A stretch of 64,000 bases of DNA, from NCBI GenBank assembly GCA_963663845.2, contig OY760650.2:2418001-2482000 (forward strand). Reading direction: 5' to 3'. This document shows positions 28,844 through 36,444 of this stretch, one piece after another. The notes below the pieces were generated by a model. That model saw only the letters and a program-made list of their open reading frames with translations, was not told where the DNA came from and did not search any database. A program made the translations under genes and the position numbers. The stretch is from Versatilivorator sp963663845 (lineage in GTDB: Bacteria > Acidobacteriota > Terriglobia > Versatilivoradales > Versatilivoraceae). Positions within the stretch are counted from its first letter, which is position 1, and the number at the start of each line of letters is the position of its first letter.

Positions 28844-30370
28844 TTAAGCATAGTTTCGTTCGCGTTCGTCGGTAAGCTCAACTTGTTCTTCCAGGACGGT
28901 ATCCGAAGGTTCGACGGTCGAACCGAAAGGTGGATTGGTCAGGATAAGGTCGAAGCGACCCTCGAAAATGCCGTTGACGTTTAGAAAGCCGTCATGGTGG
29001 TGAACCCCGCCGTGGCCGTCACCGTGCATGATCATGTTCATCTTGCTGGTTCGGGCCATACGGTCGTTGGCGTCCGTGCCATAGATGCAGCGATTCGCCA
29101 GATTCCAAAGGCGGGTGCCGGGCAAATCATCCTTGAGAGTCTTTTGTAGAGCCTCATATGTTGCTCGGAGGGCTTCGGCTTTTTTCTCTTCGGATAGATA
29201 CTGCTTGCCTGCGACATCCCGGCGGAACTCCTGGTATTGCCGGTCCGCGTCGGCGAATATCTTTTCCCGGACGATCTCGAAGAAACGGATCAAAAAGCCT
29301 CCAGACCCGCTGGCTGGGTCGCAAATCACTTCCCCTTCCTTTGGGTCTACCATGCGAACCATGAACTCGACGATGGGACGCGGCGTGAAGAATTGGCCGA
29401 TTTCTCCCCGGAAGGTCTTGCCAAGGAAGCGTTCGAAGGCAATGCCCTTGACATCTTCACTGGTGTCAGAAAGGTTGTATCGTTCGAGAAGCCGCACGAT
29501 CTCGAGGCCGGTTGCCGGCTTCAGGTTCAAGCGCTCCTCTTCTGCGAAGATGCGATCCTCCCGATAGTGCCCCTTGGTTTTTTGAAACAGGTCTTCCAGC
29601 GGATTGTCACCGATTTGTTCTCTGAGAATGTCGACAGTAAACAGATTCTTACGCCGCTGTTGTCGCTTCAACTCGCGTTCGACAAAGACTTTGACGAACA
29701 GAATCTTGGCGATTTCGTCGAAAGCCGCGACGGGATCCTTCTTCTCCCGATTTCTGATGACGTTGTGGCATTGGTGGAGCAGGGCGGCGAACTCGTCTTC
29801 CTTGAAGGTCTTCAAGCGAGCAAGTAGTTCCTTGATTTCCCTGGCCGTGGCGTCTGCGTGAGGGATGTCCTCGATTTCTTCCAGGTAGCCGGGCATCCTG
29901 TCTCCGCGGACGCGCCAAAACCTGGTTTCCGTGTTGTTGTGGGTAACGAAGAAGGGGGCGTTCGTCAAGCGGGCATAGTGGTCTCCTTGAGCGTAATCCT
30001 TGGGGCGAATCGTTACATGGTCAGACTTGCATTCAACGATGATGAGCGGGGATTTGCGTTCGGCTTTGTCTTGTTCGGAACGCCAAATAACGAAGTCTGC
30101 CCGGGCTTGCCCGGAGCCCCGTCCGGTAACCTCCATTTCTTCAGAGATTTGCTCCAGGCAATATCCGTATTCGTAAAGCAGGACGAGGAGATATTCCTGA
30201 CGAACGTACTCTTCCGGCGTTTCGGCAAGCCACTTCTTGCGGACGCGACTCCATACCTTGCCGTCTTCCCGCGTCAACTTCGCTCCGGTCTCGGCAACAT
30301 ACTCAGGCCGTGGCGGGTACTTGACGTCGTGCCCCCTAATGCGCCGTACTGTTTTTGGCCTATCCTTCAT
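28844..30370 (-). CDS. hsdM: HSDR_N-type nuclease fused to N6-adenine methyltransferase, N-terminal part, ends at premature TAA
   Basis: About 508 residues from ATG 30370; the longer frame to 30478 has no methylase-like extension. Residues about 30-190 resemble the type I R-subunit N-terminal domain, with PD-(D/E)xK-like residues in ADFVIW and IIVECKSD. From about 220 the N6-DNA methylase region begins: GEIGQFFTPRPIVEFM, S-adenosylmethionine motif I DPASGSGGFLI, and catalytic motif IV NPPFGS near the end. No separate HsdR helicase gene is nearby, so nuclease and methylase appear combined in one chain served by the hsdS genes. The TAA at 28844-28846 is in frame with the remainder of the methylase. 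Confidence 0.88.
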   Translation of the reverse strand: MKDRPKTVRRIRGHDVKYPPRPEYVAETGAKLTREDGKVWSRVRKKWLAETPEEYVRQEYLLVLLYEYGYCLEQISEEMEVTGRGSGQARADFVIWRSEQDKAERKSPLIIVECKSDHVTIRPKDYAQGDHYARLTNAPFFVTHNNTETRFWRVRGDRMPGYLEEIEDIPHADATAREIKELLARLKTFKEDEFAALLHQCHNVIRNREKKDPVAAFDEIAKILFVKVFVERELKRQQRRKNLFTVDILREQIGDNPLEDLFQKTKGHYREDRIFAEEERLNLKPATGLEIVRLLERYNLSDTSEDVKGIAFERFLGKTFRGEIGQFFTPRPIVEFMVRMVDPKEGEVICDPASGSGGFLIRFFEIVREKIFADADRQYQEFRRDVAGKQYLSEEKKAEALRATYEALQKTLKDDLPGTRLWNLANRCIYGTDANDRMARTSKMNMIMHGDGHGGVHHHDGFLNVNGIFEGRFDLILTNPPFGSTVEPSDTVLEEQVELTDERERNYA

Positions 30371-30559
30371 ATGTCTGCAATCTGACCTTTCCGCTTGGTC
30401 CGTGCGCTGACCCGACACATCCCCGCCTACACTGACCACCGGAATTGCGATTCCACACCCTTCCTGTGGATTCGGCAACCGGCTGACATCGTTGCCAAAT
30501 CCCTGCGCCGTTAACAGGACTTTAAGGATGAAACTCTAGCTCATCGCTTTTCTCCTTCT

Positions 30560-31255
30560 TCAGAACGCCTTCCGACGCGACCATGCCTCCCAAAAGTCCC
30601 GGAGAGTCAGCGAATTCTGGCGCACGAAGCTGGTCCAAGATCTGTAGCACCGGACAGACGCCTTTTTCGGATGAGGCGCGTTGAGGGTAGATGAGAGTTT
30701 TCCAGGCAAAAGGAACATGGCTTGACTGATCCTTCTTGTACACGGGTAAGGATCGCGATTCGGGATTCTGTTTGCATCGATAAATCCACGGCAAATATTC
30801 ATTGGAATACGTCTATTGTTGTCTAACCAACACTTCTTTTCCGTGGGGTTTCCAGGTGCAATTTCTCCACTTTCAAAAGCAAGTGACCACTGACAGAACT
30901 CCTCCTTTAACTTGCTAAACAAGCATTGTGAGACTATGAACAGGTCCAGATCAGAATTAGGTGAGAATGGTCTACCCAACTTTGCTGGAACAATTGACGT
31001 GCCCAGGCGAGCACTTCCAACGATTCCAATTTCTTTTGCGTGTACGGACAGAAAGACACTGAGCCAAGAGCGGACCGACTCATAAAGTGCAGGGCATTCC
31101 AGGAATGCGTGAGGGGTGCCTTCCGACAGCCAAAGGCGAGCCAGCGCTATTCTTGCCGGCTCTCCCCCCCGTCCCGCTGCGTCTAAGACAAGGGCTGGGT
31201 CGGGGTAAGGGTCGCTGAGGTTTCTGAGTGAGTCCGGAATGCGAAACGGTTCCAT
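30560..31255 (-). CDS. Pol-beta-superfamily nucleotidyltransferase-like protein
   Basis: 231 residues. The nucleotidyltransferase signature is clear: VGSARLGTSIV followed about 12 residues later by NSDLDLFIVS (the hG[GS]...DxD pattern that binds two metals). A later GFIDANRIP strand is in the place of the third acidic residue. It is not a recognisable CD-NTase, tRNA nucleotidyltransferase or MNT antitoxin by eye. The ATG at 31255 has GGGGGA upstream. It overlaps the GT51 gene by 73 bases in another frame, a strong sign of a functional pair. Both nucleotide and acceptor are unknown. Confidence 0.75.
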   Translation of the reverse strand: MEPFRIPDSLRNLSDPYPDPALVLDAAGRGGEPARIALARLWLSEGTPHAFLECPALYESVRSWLSVFLSVHAKEIGIVGSARLGTSIVPAKLGRPFSPNSDLDLFIVSQCLFSKLKEEFCQWSLAFESGEIAPGNPTEKKCWLDNNRRIPMNICRGFIDANRIPNRDPYPCTRRISQAMFLLPGKLSSTLNAPHPKKASVRCYRSWTSFVRQNSLTLRDFWEAWSRRKAF

Positions 31256-31869
31256 GGTCGATTCTTCCCCCGAGAGTGCCTCAACGACATCAGATGGGCT
31301 GCGCGGCGTTGAATTCGCTGAGATTGCTTACGGTTTGACTTTCGTGGTTCAGGATACTTCAGTCGAGCCACGAGCGCTGCCGACTCGAGTTCAGTGGCCG
31401 AAAGTGGGTTAATGCCAGCTTGGGAGCAAGCTTGATTGAAGTTGTTCATCCGCCAGCCGTAGTACGCAACCCAAAGATAGATTGCAGGTAACCGGCTACG
31501 TCCAATGCAGCGCGTCAAGCGAAGCGCCAGAACAATCTCGGCAAGCTTACGGCTACAAGTCCACTCGTAGCGATTTGTCAGGGTACGCACGAGTTGCATC
31601 GCAATGGTCGAACCTCCCTGCCGCCGGCCACAGAAGAACGTCTTCCAAATGGCCCGACAAAGCGCTATGGGATCTACACCCCCGTGATGGTGGAATCGAT
31701 GGTCCTCCCCAACTATCAAAAGTTGACACATGTCGTGTGTGGGCATCGGAAAATCAGAGGATTCCATCTCGGCGATAACTCGTTCCACCTTGTTCAGAAG
31801 TCTTTCCCACTCGCAATACATGAGTCTTGGCCGCAGTTGCGCGTTTTTCGCCGAAAAGACTCCGGCCAT
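31183..31869 (-). CDS. Free-standing GT51 peptidoglycan glycosyltransferase-like protein
   Basis: About 228 residues, only the transglycosylase module of class A penicillin-binding proteins. Motif 1 is GEDHRFHHHGGVD with the catalytic Glu. Motif 2 is GGSTIAMQLVRTLT, motif 3 RKLAEIVLALRL, and motif 4 resembles YLWVAYYGWRMNNFNQA. Unlike MtgA or PBP1, I see no N-terminal membrane helix or signal, and no transpeptidase domain, although lipid II is outside the membrane. The ATG at 31869 is chosen because AGGA lies seven bases upstream; an upstream TTG at 31902 is possible. It is sandwiched between an HNH gene (68-bp gap) and the overlapping nucleotidyltransferase. Confidence 0.82.
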   Translation of the reverse strand: MAGVFSAKNAQLRPRLMYCEWERLLNKVERVIAEMESSDFPMPTHDMCQLLIVGEDHRFHHHGGVDPIALCRAIWKTFFCGRRQGGSTIAMQLVRTLTNRYEWTCSRKLAEIVLALRLTRCIGRSRLPAIYLWVAYYGWRMNNFNQACSQAGINPLSATELESAALVARLKYPEPRKSNRKQSQRIQRRAAHLMSLRHSRGKNRPWNRFAFRTHSETSATLTPTQPLS

Positions 31870-31937
31870 TGCAATTCCTGCTGCCGACTCCGGAGTCAAC
31901 AATTAGCTATTTCGGTATTTCCACTTCGATTGGGCTG

Positions 31938-32765
31938 CTAGTCAAAATATCCCCAGGACCCTGCAACGTCCAACAACTCCTTCTTGATTTCCTTGATCCG
32001 AGCGCCGGTACTGGCGTCAGTTTGATTGTGTTTTGCATACTCAGTGAGATATAGCAACTCAGCGTGCAGTAGCAACGCCCTCAGATCCACTAGCACGTTC
32101 GGTGACCCGATGTTGTGATCCTCCCAGTTGCGCTTCTCAAACGGGTTCTCGTAGTACGGGAGGGATTCGAGGGGTGCCGGATCATAGCCTAGTCTCTCAA
32201 TGAGCTCTTTCAGATCCTCAGGTGCCTTTTTGTCTGACCACCTGTAATGCTCAAGCAGTGCTTCCATATTATGGAGCTTTGTGGCAAGGGCTTTGAATAC
32301 TTCGGCTCTGGACGCGGTAGGCTTTATTACGTTTACCGCGAAATCTGGCGCTGGATGCTCCTCCTGGCGTTCGGCTAGAATAGTCCAGTACGACTCCATC
32401 GACCGCTGCACTTGAGAGACGACTGAAGCATCGGCTTCAAATACCAGGTCTTGCACCAGCGATTCATGTTCGGCCTTCATCTGTCTCAGTTGTTCAACGG
32501 TGTAGGTATCTGGTTCGGCATCAACGCGGCGATGATGAGCATGACAGAGAATCATGAGGTTATTGTAGCTTCTTCGGTCTTCGTTGAGGCTGGAGGGGTT
32601 ATACCGAGCTCCCCCGGGGTTGGCGGCTTCGATGTGGCAGACTTCCGCCACGAATAGGAGATCTTCCGTCACCAACTTGTGCGTGCATCCCGGAAACGCA
32701 CATGCGTTGCCGGATTTCAAAAAGAGCGCCCGGATTGTTGACGATGTGGGGGCTTGTCGTGACAT
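31938..32765 (-). CDS. HNH endonuclease-domain protein
   Basis: 275 residues. The N-terminal 105 residues are an HNH nuclease with structural cysteines: CAFPGC, then EVCHIEAANPGG, NLMILCHAHHRRVD. The remaining 170 residues are helical and charged and I do not recognise them. HNH proteins of this form cleave DNA in restriction, mobile-element or abortive-infection settings. It is the first gene of a minus-strand run HNH-GT51-nucleotidyltransferase, and divergent from an MqsA-like regulator 190 bp away. Confidence 0.85.
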   Translation of the reverse strand: MSRQAPTSSTIRALFLKSGNACAFPGCTHKLVTEDLLFVAEVCHIEAANPGGARYNPSSLNEDRRSYNNLMILCHAHHRRVDAEPDTYTVEQLRQMKAEHESLVQDLVFEADASVVSQVQRSMESYWTILAERQEEHPAPDFAVNVIKPTASRAEVFKALATKLHNMEALLEHYRWSDKKAPEDLKELIERLGYDPAPLESLPYYENPFEKRNWEDHNIGSPNVLVDLRALLLHAELLYLTEYAKHNQTDASTGARIKEIKKELLDVAGSWGYFD

Positions 32766-32958
32766 AAGAATTGCTCCGTAAACTGTACAGATTAACGCCG
32801 CTCGGTTCTCATTTGATCAGTATCGCACGACAAACGTGCAAGCGCGAAGACCGAGGAATTCTGGCTTTTCGACGAGACGTAAAGCTCCATTTGGGCTCCG
32901 GAAAAATTATCGGGCGAAGCTTTCACTATTCCGAAAGCGGCTGAAAGGACTCAAGGTC

Positions 32959-33474
32959 ATGGAATCTGACCACACGGCTCCCTTGTATGAAGATGGCGCG
33001 AAGGGCAACCGCACCTGCCCGCAGTGCGGCGAGGCGCCAGTCACTACGTTTTGGCATCACGATAGGCTCGACTACGGAACCGGCGGCTCAGCGGTAGATC
33101 TGCCCGTCGATCTTCCGGTTCGCCGTTGTGGAGCCTGTGGCTTTGAATTCCTGGACCATGAAGGGGAGCGGCTCAGGCATGAGGCGGTGTGCCGCCATTT
33201 GGGCGTCCTGACTCCGGCCGAGGTGCTTGGCATCCGGAAGCGGCACGGAATGACCCGGGCGAAATTCGCTCGGGTCACCGGCTTCGGCGAGGCGACGCTC
33301 AACCGCTGGGAAAACGGCTTGGTGATTCAGAATCTGGCCAACGACCGCTACCTTCGGCTGCTTGACAAACCGTGGGTCATGAGCGTGCTGAAGTCCCTGT
33401 TGGCTCCCAAGCCTGCTCAGCCTCAGGGACCCGCTTCCAGCAATAACAAGGCGTGGCCCATCCCTGGCGGATGA
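32959..33474 (+). CDS. MqsA/HigA-like antitoxin-type regulator (zinc finger plus HTH)
   Basis: 171 residues from ATG 32959, with AAGG and AAAGGA upstream; the frame continues upstream to a GTG at 32836 without family-like residues. The N-terminal half has two Cys pairs, CPQCGE and CGACGFEF, typical of the zinc domain of MqsA/YgiT antitoxins. The C-terminal half is a helix-turn-helix (MTRAKFARVTGFGEATLNRWENG). No MqsR-type toxin is adjacent, so it is either an orphan antitoxin or a stand-alone regulator. It could act on the divergent HNH operon. Confidence 0.8.
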   Translation: MESDHTAPLYEDGAKGNRTCPQCGEAPVTTFWHHDRLDYGTGGSAVDLPVDLPVRRCGACGFEFLDHEGERLRHEAVCRHLGVLTPAEVLGIRKRHGMTRAKFARVTGFGEATLNRWENGLVIQNLANDRYLRLLDKPWVMSVLKSLLAPKPAQPQGPASSNNKAWPIPGG

Positions 33475-33688
33475 AGACAACCATCTGAACACAATAGAAG
33501 AGCATCATCCAGCCGACGGAGAGGTGCTGTTCCGGTTGGGGTTGGTGCGACGTGACTATGGGTGGTTGAAGGATGCAGCCGCCTTGTTCGATAAAGCCAT
33601 CGAGGCTGGCTACCGCGAACCGGAGGTTTATCGCCAGCGAGATCTCACCCGTCGACAGATCGACGACCTGGGCCCAGTACCGTTTTAG
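33392..33688 (+). pseudogene. TPR-protein fragment at the edge of the island
   Basis: An open frame without a plausible start codon ends at TAG 33686. Its last 60 residues read as tetratricopeptide-type sequence (VLFRLGLVRRDYGWLKDAAA, then LFDKAIEAGYREPEVYRQ). The upstream part overlaps the MqsA-like gene in a different frame and is not protein-like. I interpret this as the 3' remnant of a host gene disrupted when the accessory region was inserted. Confidence 0.6.
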
Positions 33689-33727
33689 CCTCTTCCTACC
33701 TGTTACAGTCTGCCTGTTTGAACGGGC

Positions 33728-35377
33728 TCAGACATTTTCCTGGCTTCGACGCCTCTCTTCCTCCTCCTTCCTCAGCTCCCGGCGCAGGATCTTTCCCGAG
33801 GTGGTCATGGGGAAGGATTCGACAAAGGCGATCTCTCTGGGGTATTCGTGGGAGCCCAATCGGGTCTTGACGAATTCCTGGATGGATCGCCGGAGTTCCG
33901 GGGTGGGCCGGCAGTGGGGCTTGGGTTTGACGAAGGCCTTGACGATGGCGCCGCGGACCGGGTGGGGCGCGCCGATGACGGCCGCCATGGATACGTTGGG
34001 GTGCTTGAGTATCGACTCTTCCACTTCCGCCGGGCCGATGCGGTAGCCGCTGCTGGTGATGAGATCGTCGCTGCGTCCCACGAACCAGATATAGCCGTCG
34101 TCGTCCTTCCGGGCCAGGTCGCCGGTGCGCGCCCAGTCTCCCGTGAACTTCTCCCGGGTGGCCCGGGGACTCTTCCAGTACTCCAGGAACATCACCGGGT
34201 CGGGCCGCCTGACGGCTATTTCTCCGATCTCGCCGGCCGGGGCGGGATTGCCGTCCTCGCCAATCACCTCGACCCGGTGTCCGGGGATCGGCCGGCCCAT
34301 GGACCCCGGCTTGATTTCCATCACCTCGTGACAACTGCCGACGACCATGTTGGCCTCGGTCTGGCCGTAGACCTCGTTGACGGTCACGCCCAGAGTGCCC
34401 TTGGCCCAATCGAGGACCTCGGCTCCCAGAGGCTCTCCGCCGCTGAAGATCGATCTCAGGCTGAAACGGTATCGGTTCCGAGGTTCCGGGACCTCGCGCA
34501 TCATCTTCAGGGCCGTCGGAGGAATGAGGGCGTTGCGAATCCGGTGCTGTCCCAACAGGGCGAAAGCGCGCTCGGGATCGAATTTCCGAAAGGTCCCGGC
34601 AACGACCGGGAGGCCGTGATGCCAGGCCGGCAGCAGCACGTCCATGAGGCCGGCCACCCAGGCCCAGTCCGCCGGAGTCCAGAAGCAGTCTCCCGGCTGA
34701 GGGGCGAAGTTGTTGGAAAATTCGACTCCGGGCAGATGGCCCAGCAGCGCGCGGTGGGCGTGCAGAGCCCCCTTGGGCGGGCCCGTGGTTCCCGACGTAT
34801 AGATCAGCAATGCCGGGTCTTCGGCCCGGGTCCGCACCGGCGTGAAGGCGTCCCCTGCCCCGGTCAACAGCTCGTCGAAGCGGTGAAACTCGCCGGCGCT
34901 GCCCCGGGTCACGACAACAATCAGCTTCAACGACGGCAACCGGCTTCGTATGGCGGTGATCTTTTCCAGGTTCTCGGCATTCACGAACACGGCCCTGGCC
35001 CCACTGTCGTTCAGCCGGTAGTGGAGAGCGTCGGGGCCGAACAGGCAGAACAGGGGAACCGCCACGGCTCCCAGCTTGGAGGAGGCCAGGTGGGTCAGCG
35101 CGGCTTGCGGGCTCTGCGGCAGCACGATGGCGATACGGTCCCCTCTTTCGATTCCCAGGGACCTGAGGGCGGCGGCCAACCGGTTGCTCCAATTTCTGAG
35201 CTGATGAAACGAATACTCGGTGGTGGCGCCGGTTTCTTCTTCGTGGTAGATCAGGGCCCGCCTGGCCCGCCCGTTGGCGTGGCGGTCGCAGACGTCGACC
35301 GCAATGTTGTAGGCTTGCGGAATCTCCCAGCGGAATGCGTCAAACGTCTCCTGGTAGCCTGGTCTTCTCAGAAGCAT
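33728..35377 (-). CDS. AMP-forming acyl-CoA synthetase
   Basis: 549 residues of the adenylate-forming superfamily. The ATP P-loop is YTSGTTGPPKGALHAH (about 196-211). A5 is VNEVYGQTEANMVVG, A7/A8 TGDLARKDDDGYIWFVGRSDDLI, with SSGYRIGPAEVE after it. The C-terminal Lys motif is PMTTSGKILRRELR. The pattern is closest to medium-chain or acetyl/propionyl-type acyl-CoA synthetases (GDCFWTPADWAWVAGLMD). It activates a carboxylic acid to its CoA thioester. The 3-hydroxyacyl-CoA dehydrogenase gene lies 137 bp upstream on the same strand, which fits a fatty-acid degradation context. Confidence 0.93.
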   Translation of the reverse strand: MLLRRPGYQETFDAFRWEIPQAYNIAVDVCDRHANGRARRALIYHEEETGATTEYSFHQLRNWSNRLAAALRSLGIERGDRIAIVLPQSPQAALTHLASSKLGAVAVPLFCLFGPDALHYRLNDSGARAVFVNAENLEKITAIRSRLPSLKLIVVVTRGSAGEFHRFDELLTGAGDAFTPVRTRAEDPALLIYTSGTTGPPKGALHAHRALLGHLPGVEFSNNFAPQPGDCFWTPADWAWVAGLMDVLLPAWHHGLPVVAGTFRKFDPERAFALLGQHRIRNALIPPTALKMMREVPEPRNRYRFSLRSIFSGGEPLGAEVLDWAKGTLGVTVNEVYGQTEANMVVGSCHEVMEIKPGSMGRPIPGHRVEVIGEDGNPAPAGEIGEIAVRRPDPVMFLEYWKSPRATREKFTGDWARTGDLARKDDDGYIWFVGRSDDLITSSGYRIGPAEVEESILKHPNVSMAAVIGAPHPVRGAIVKAFVKPKPHCRPTPELRRSIQEFVKTRLGSHEYPREIAFVESFPMTTSGKILRRELRKEEEERRRSQENV

Positions 35378-35513
35378 GTGGGGACCGCTCTCCGCCAGGC
35401 CGGGCCGGCCAGGCTGGCAGTTCTACTTCCGCTCCGCAATTGCCGATTCTACTCAACCGAAGCTGGAGGCGTGGGATCAACGCCCCTTCGGTTTCCGGGG
35501 ATGGGATTCGGGA

Positions 35514-36398
35514 TCAAAGGCCCAACTCCGCGGGGACCGGCTTTGCGGGACCGTAGTCGTAGAAGCCCCTTCCCGACTTGCGGCCGTAGAAGCCCGCCTG
35601 AACCATCTGCTTGAGCAGGGGCGGCGGCGCGTACTGAGCCTCGCGGTATTCGTCGAACATGATGTTGGCGATGGAGTAGATGGTGTCGAGCCCGACGAAA
35701 TCGAGCAGGGTGAGCGGACCCATGGGGTGCCCGCAGCCCAGGCTCATGCCTCGATCGATATCCTCGATGGAGGCGGCGCCTCGTTCCACGGCTCGAATGG
35801 CGCCGAGCAGGTAGGGCACCAGCAGCAGGTTGACCACGAATCCCGAGCTGTCCTTGCAGGCAATGGGGACCTTGCCCACCGATCGGGCCCACTGGAAGAC
35901 GGTGTCGAAGGTCGCCTGGTTCGTCTGAATGGTTCGAACCACTTCCACCAGTTGCATGATGGGAACGGGATTGAAGAAATGGAGACCGGCAAACTGCTCC
36001 GGACGGCGCGTGGCCACCGCCATCTCGGTGACCGTCAAGGACGACGTGTTGGTGGCGAAAATCGCCTCCGGCTTGCAGATCCCGTCGAGTGAGGCGAAGA
36101 CTTCCTTCTTGACCGCGATGTCTTCGGTGACGGCTTCGATGACCAGCTCGCAGTCACCCAATTCCTCCAGGGCCGTGGTTCCGGACAGGTTCTTCAGGGT
36201 CTGCTCTTTCTGCTCGAGGGTGGCCTTTCCTCTATCGACCGACCGATCCAGGGATGCGGCGATCTTGGCGAGGCCTCGATCCAGGAGTTCCCGGGACACC
36301 TCGCGAACCACGGTCCGATAGCCGCCCGCGGCCGATACCTGCGCAATGCCGGAGCCCATCAGGCCGGCCCCCACTACTCCAACCCTTGTTATGGTCAT
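35514..36398 (-). CDS. 3-hydroxyacyl-CoA dehydrogenase (3-hydroxybutyryl-CoA dehydrogenase type)
   Basis: 294 residues, the size of short single-function 3-hydroxybutyryl-CoA dehydrogenases. The Rossmann motif is VGVVGAGLMGSGIAQV at the N-terminus. The catalytic His is in GLHFFNPVPIMQLVE, followed by KDSSGFVVNLLLVPYL. The C-terminal domain keeps GCGHPMGPLTLLDFVGLD. The ATG at 36398 has GGGAG at proper spacing; the open frame extending to 36512 is not used. Oxidises 3-hydroxyacyl-CoA with NAD(P)+ in beta-oxidation or butyrate-type metabolism. Confidence 0.94.
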   Translation of the reverse strand: MTITRVGVVGAGLMGSGIAQVSAAGGYRTVVREVSRELLDRGLAKIAASLDRSVDRGKATLEQKEQTLKNLSGTTALEELGDCELVIEAVTEDIAVKKEVFASLDGICKPEAIFATNTSSLTVTEMAVATRRPEQFAGLHFFNPVPIMQLVEVVRTIQTNQATFDTVFQWARSVGKVPIACKDSSGFVVNLLLVPYLLGAIRAVERGAASIEDIDRGMSLGCGHPMGPLTLLDFVGLDTIYSIANIMFDEYREAQYAPPPLLKQMVQAGFYGRKSGRGFYDYGPAKPVPAELGL

Positions 36399-36444
36399 GA
36401 TTTCTCCCAGTCTGCCGCCCGTTTCCGCCTGAGAGCCCGGCGGG

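Noticed and set aside
30522..30794. Small alternative frame at the end of the nucleotidyltransferase gene
   Set aside because: It overlaps the clearly protein-like C-terminus in another frame and has no ribosome site or recognisable domain.
33573..34046. Plus-strand frame overlapping the acyl-CoA synthetase end
   Set aside because: No family-like sequence; it is antisense to a well-supported gene.
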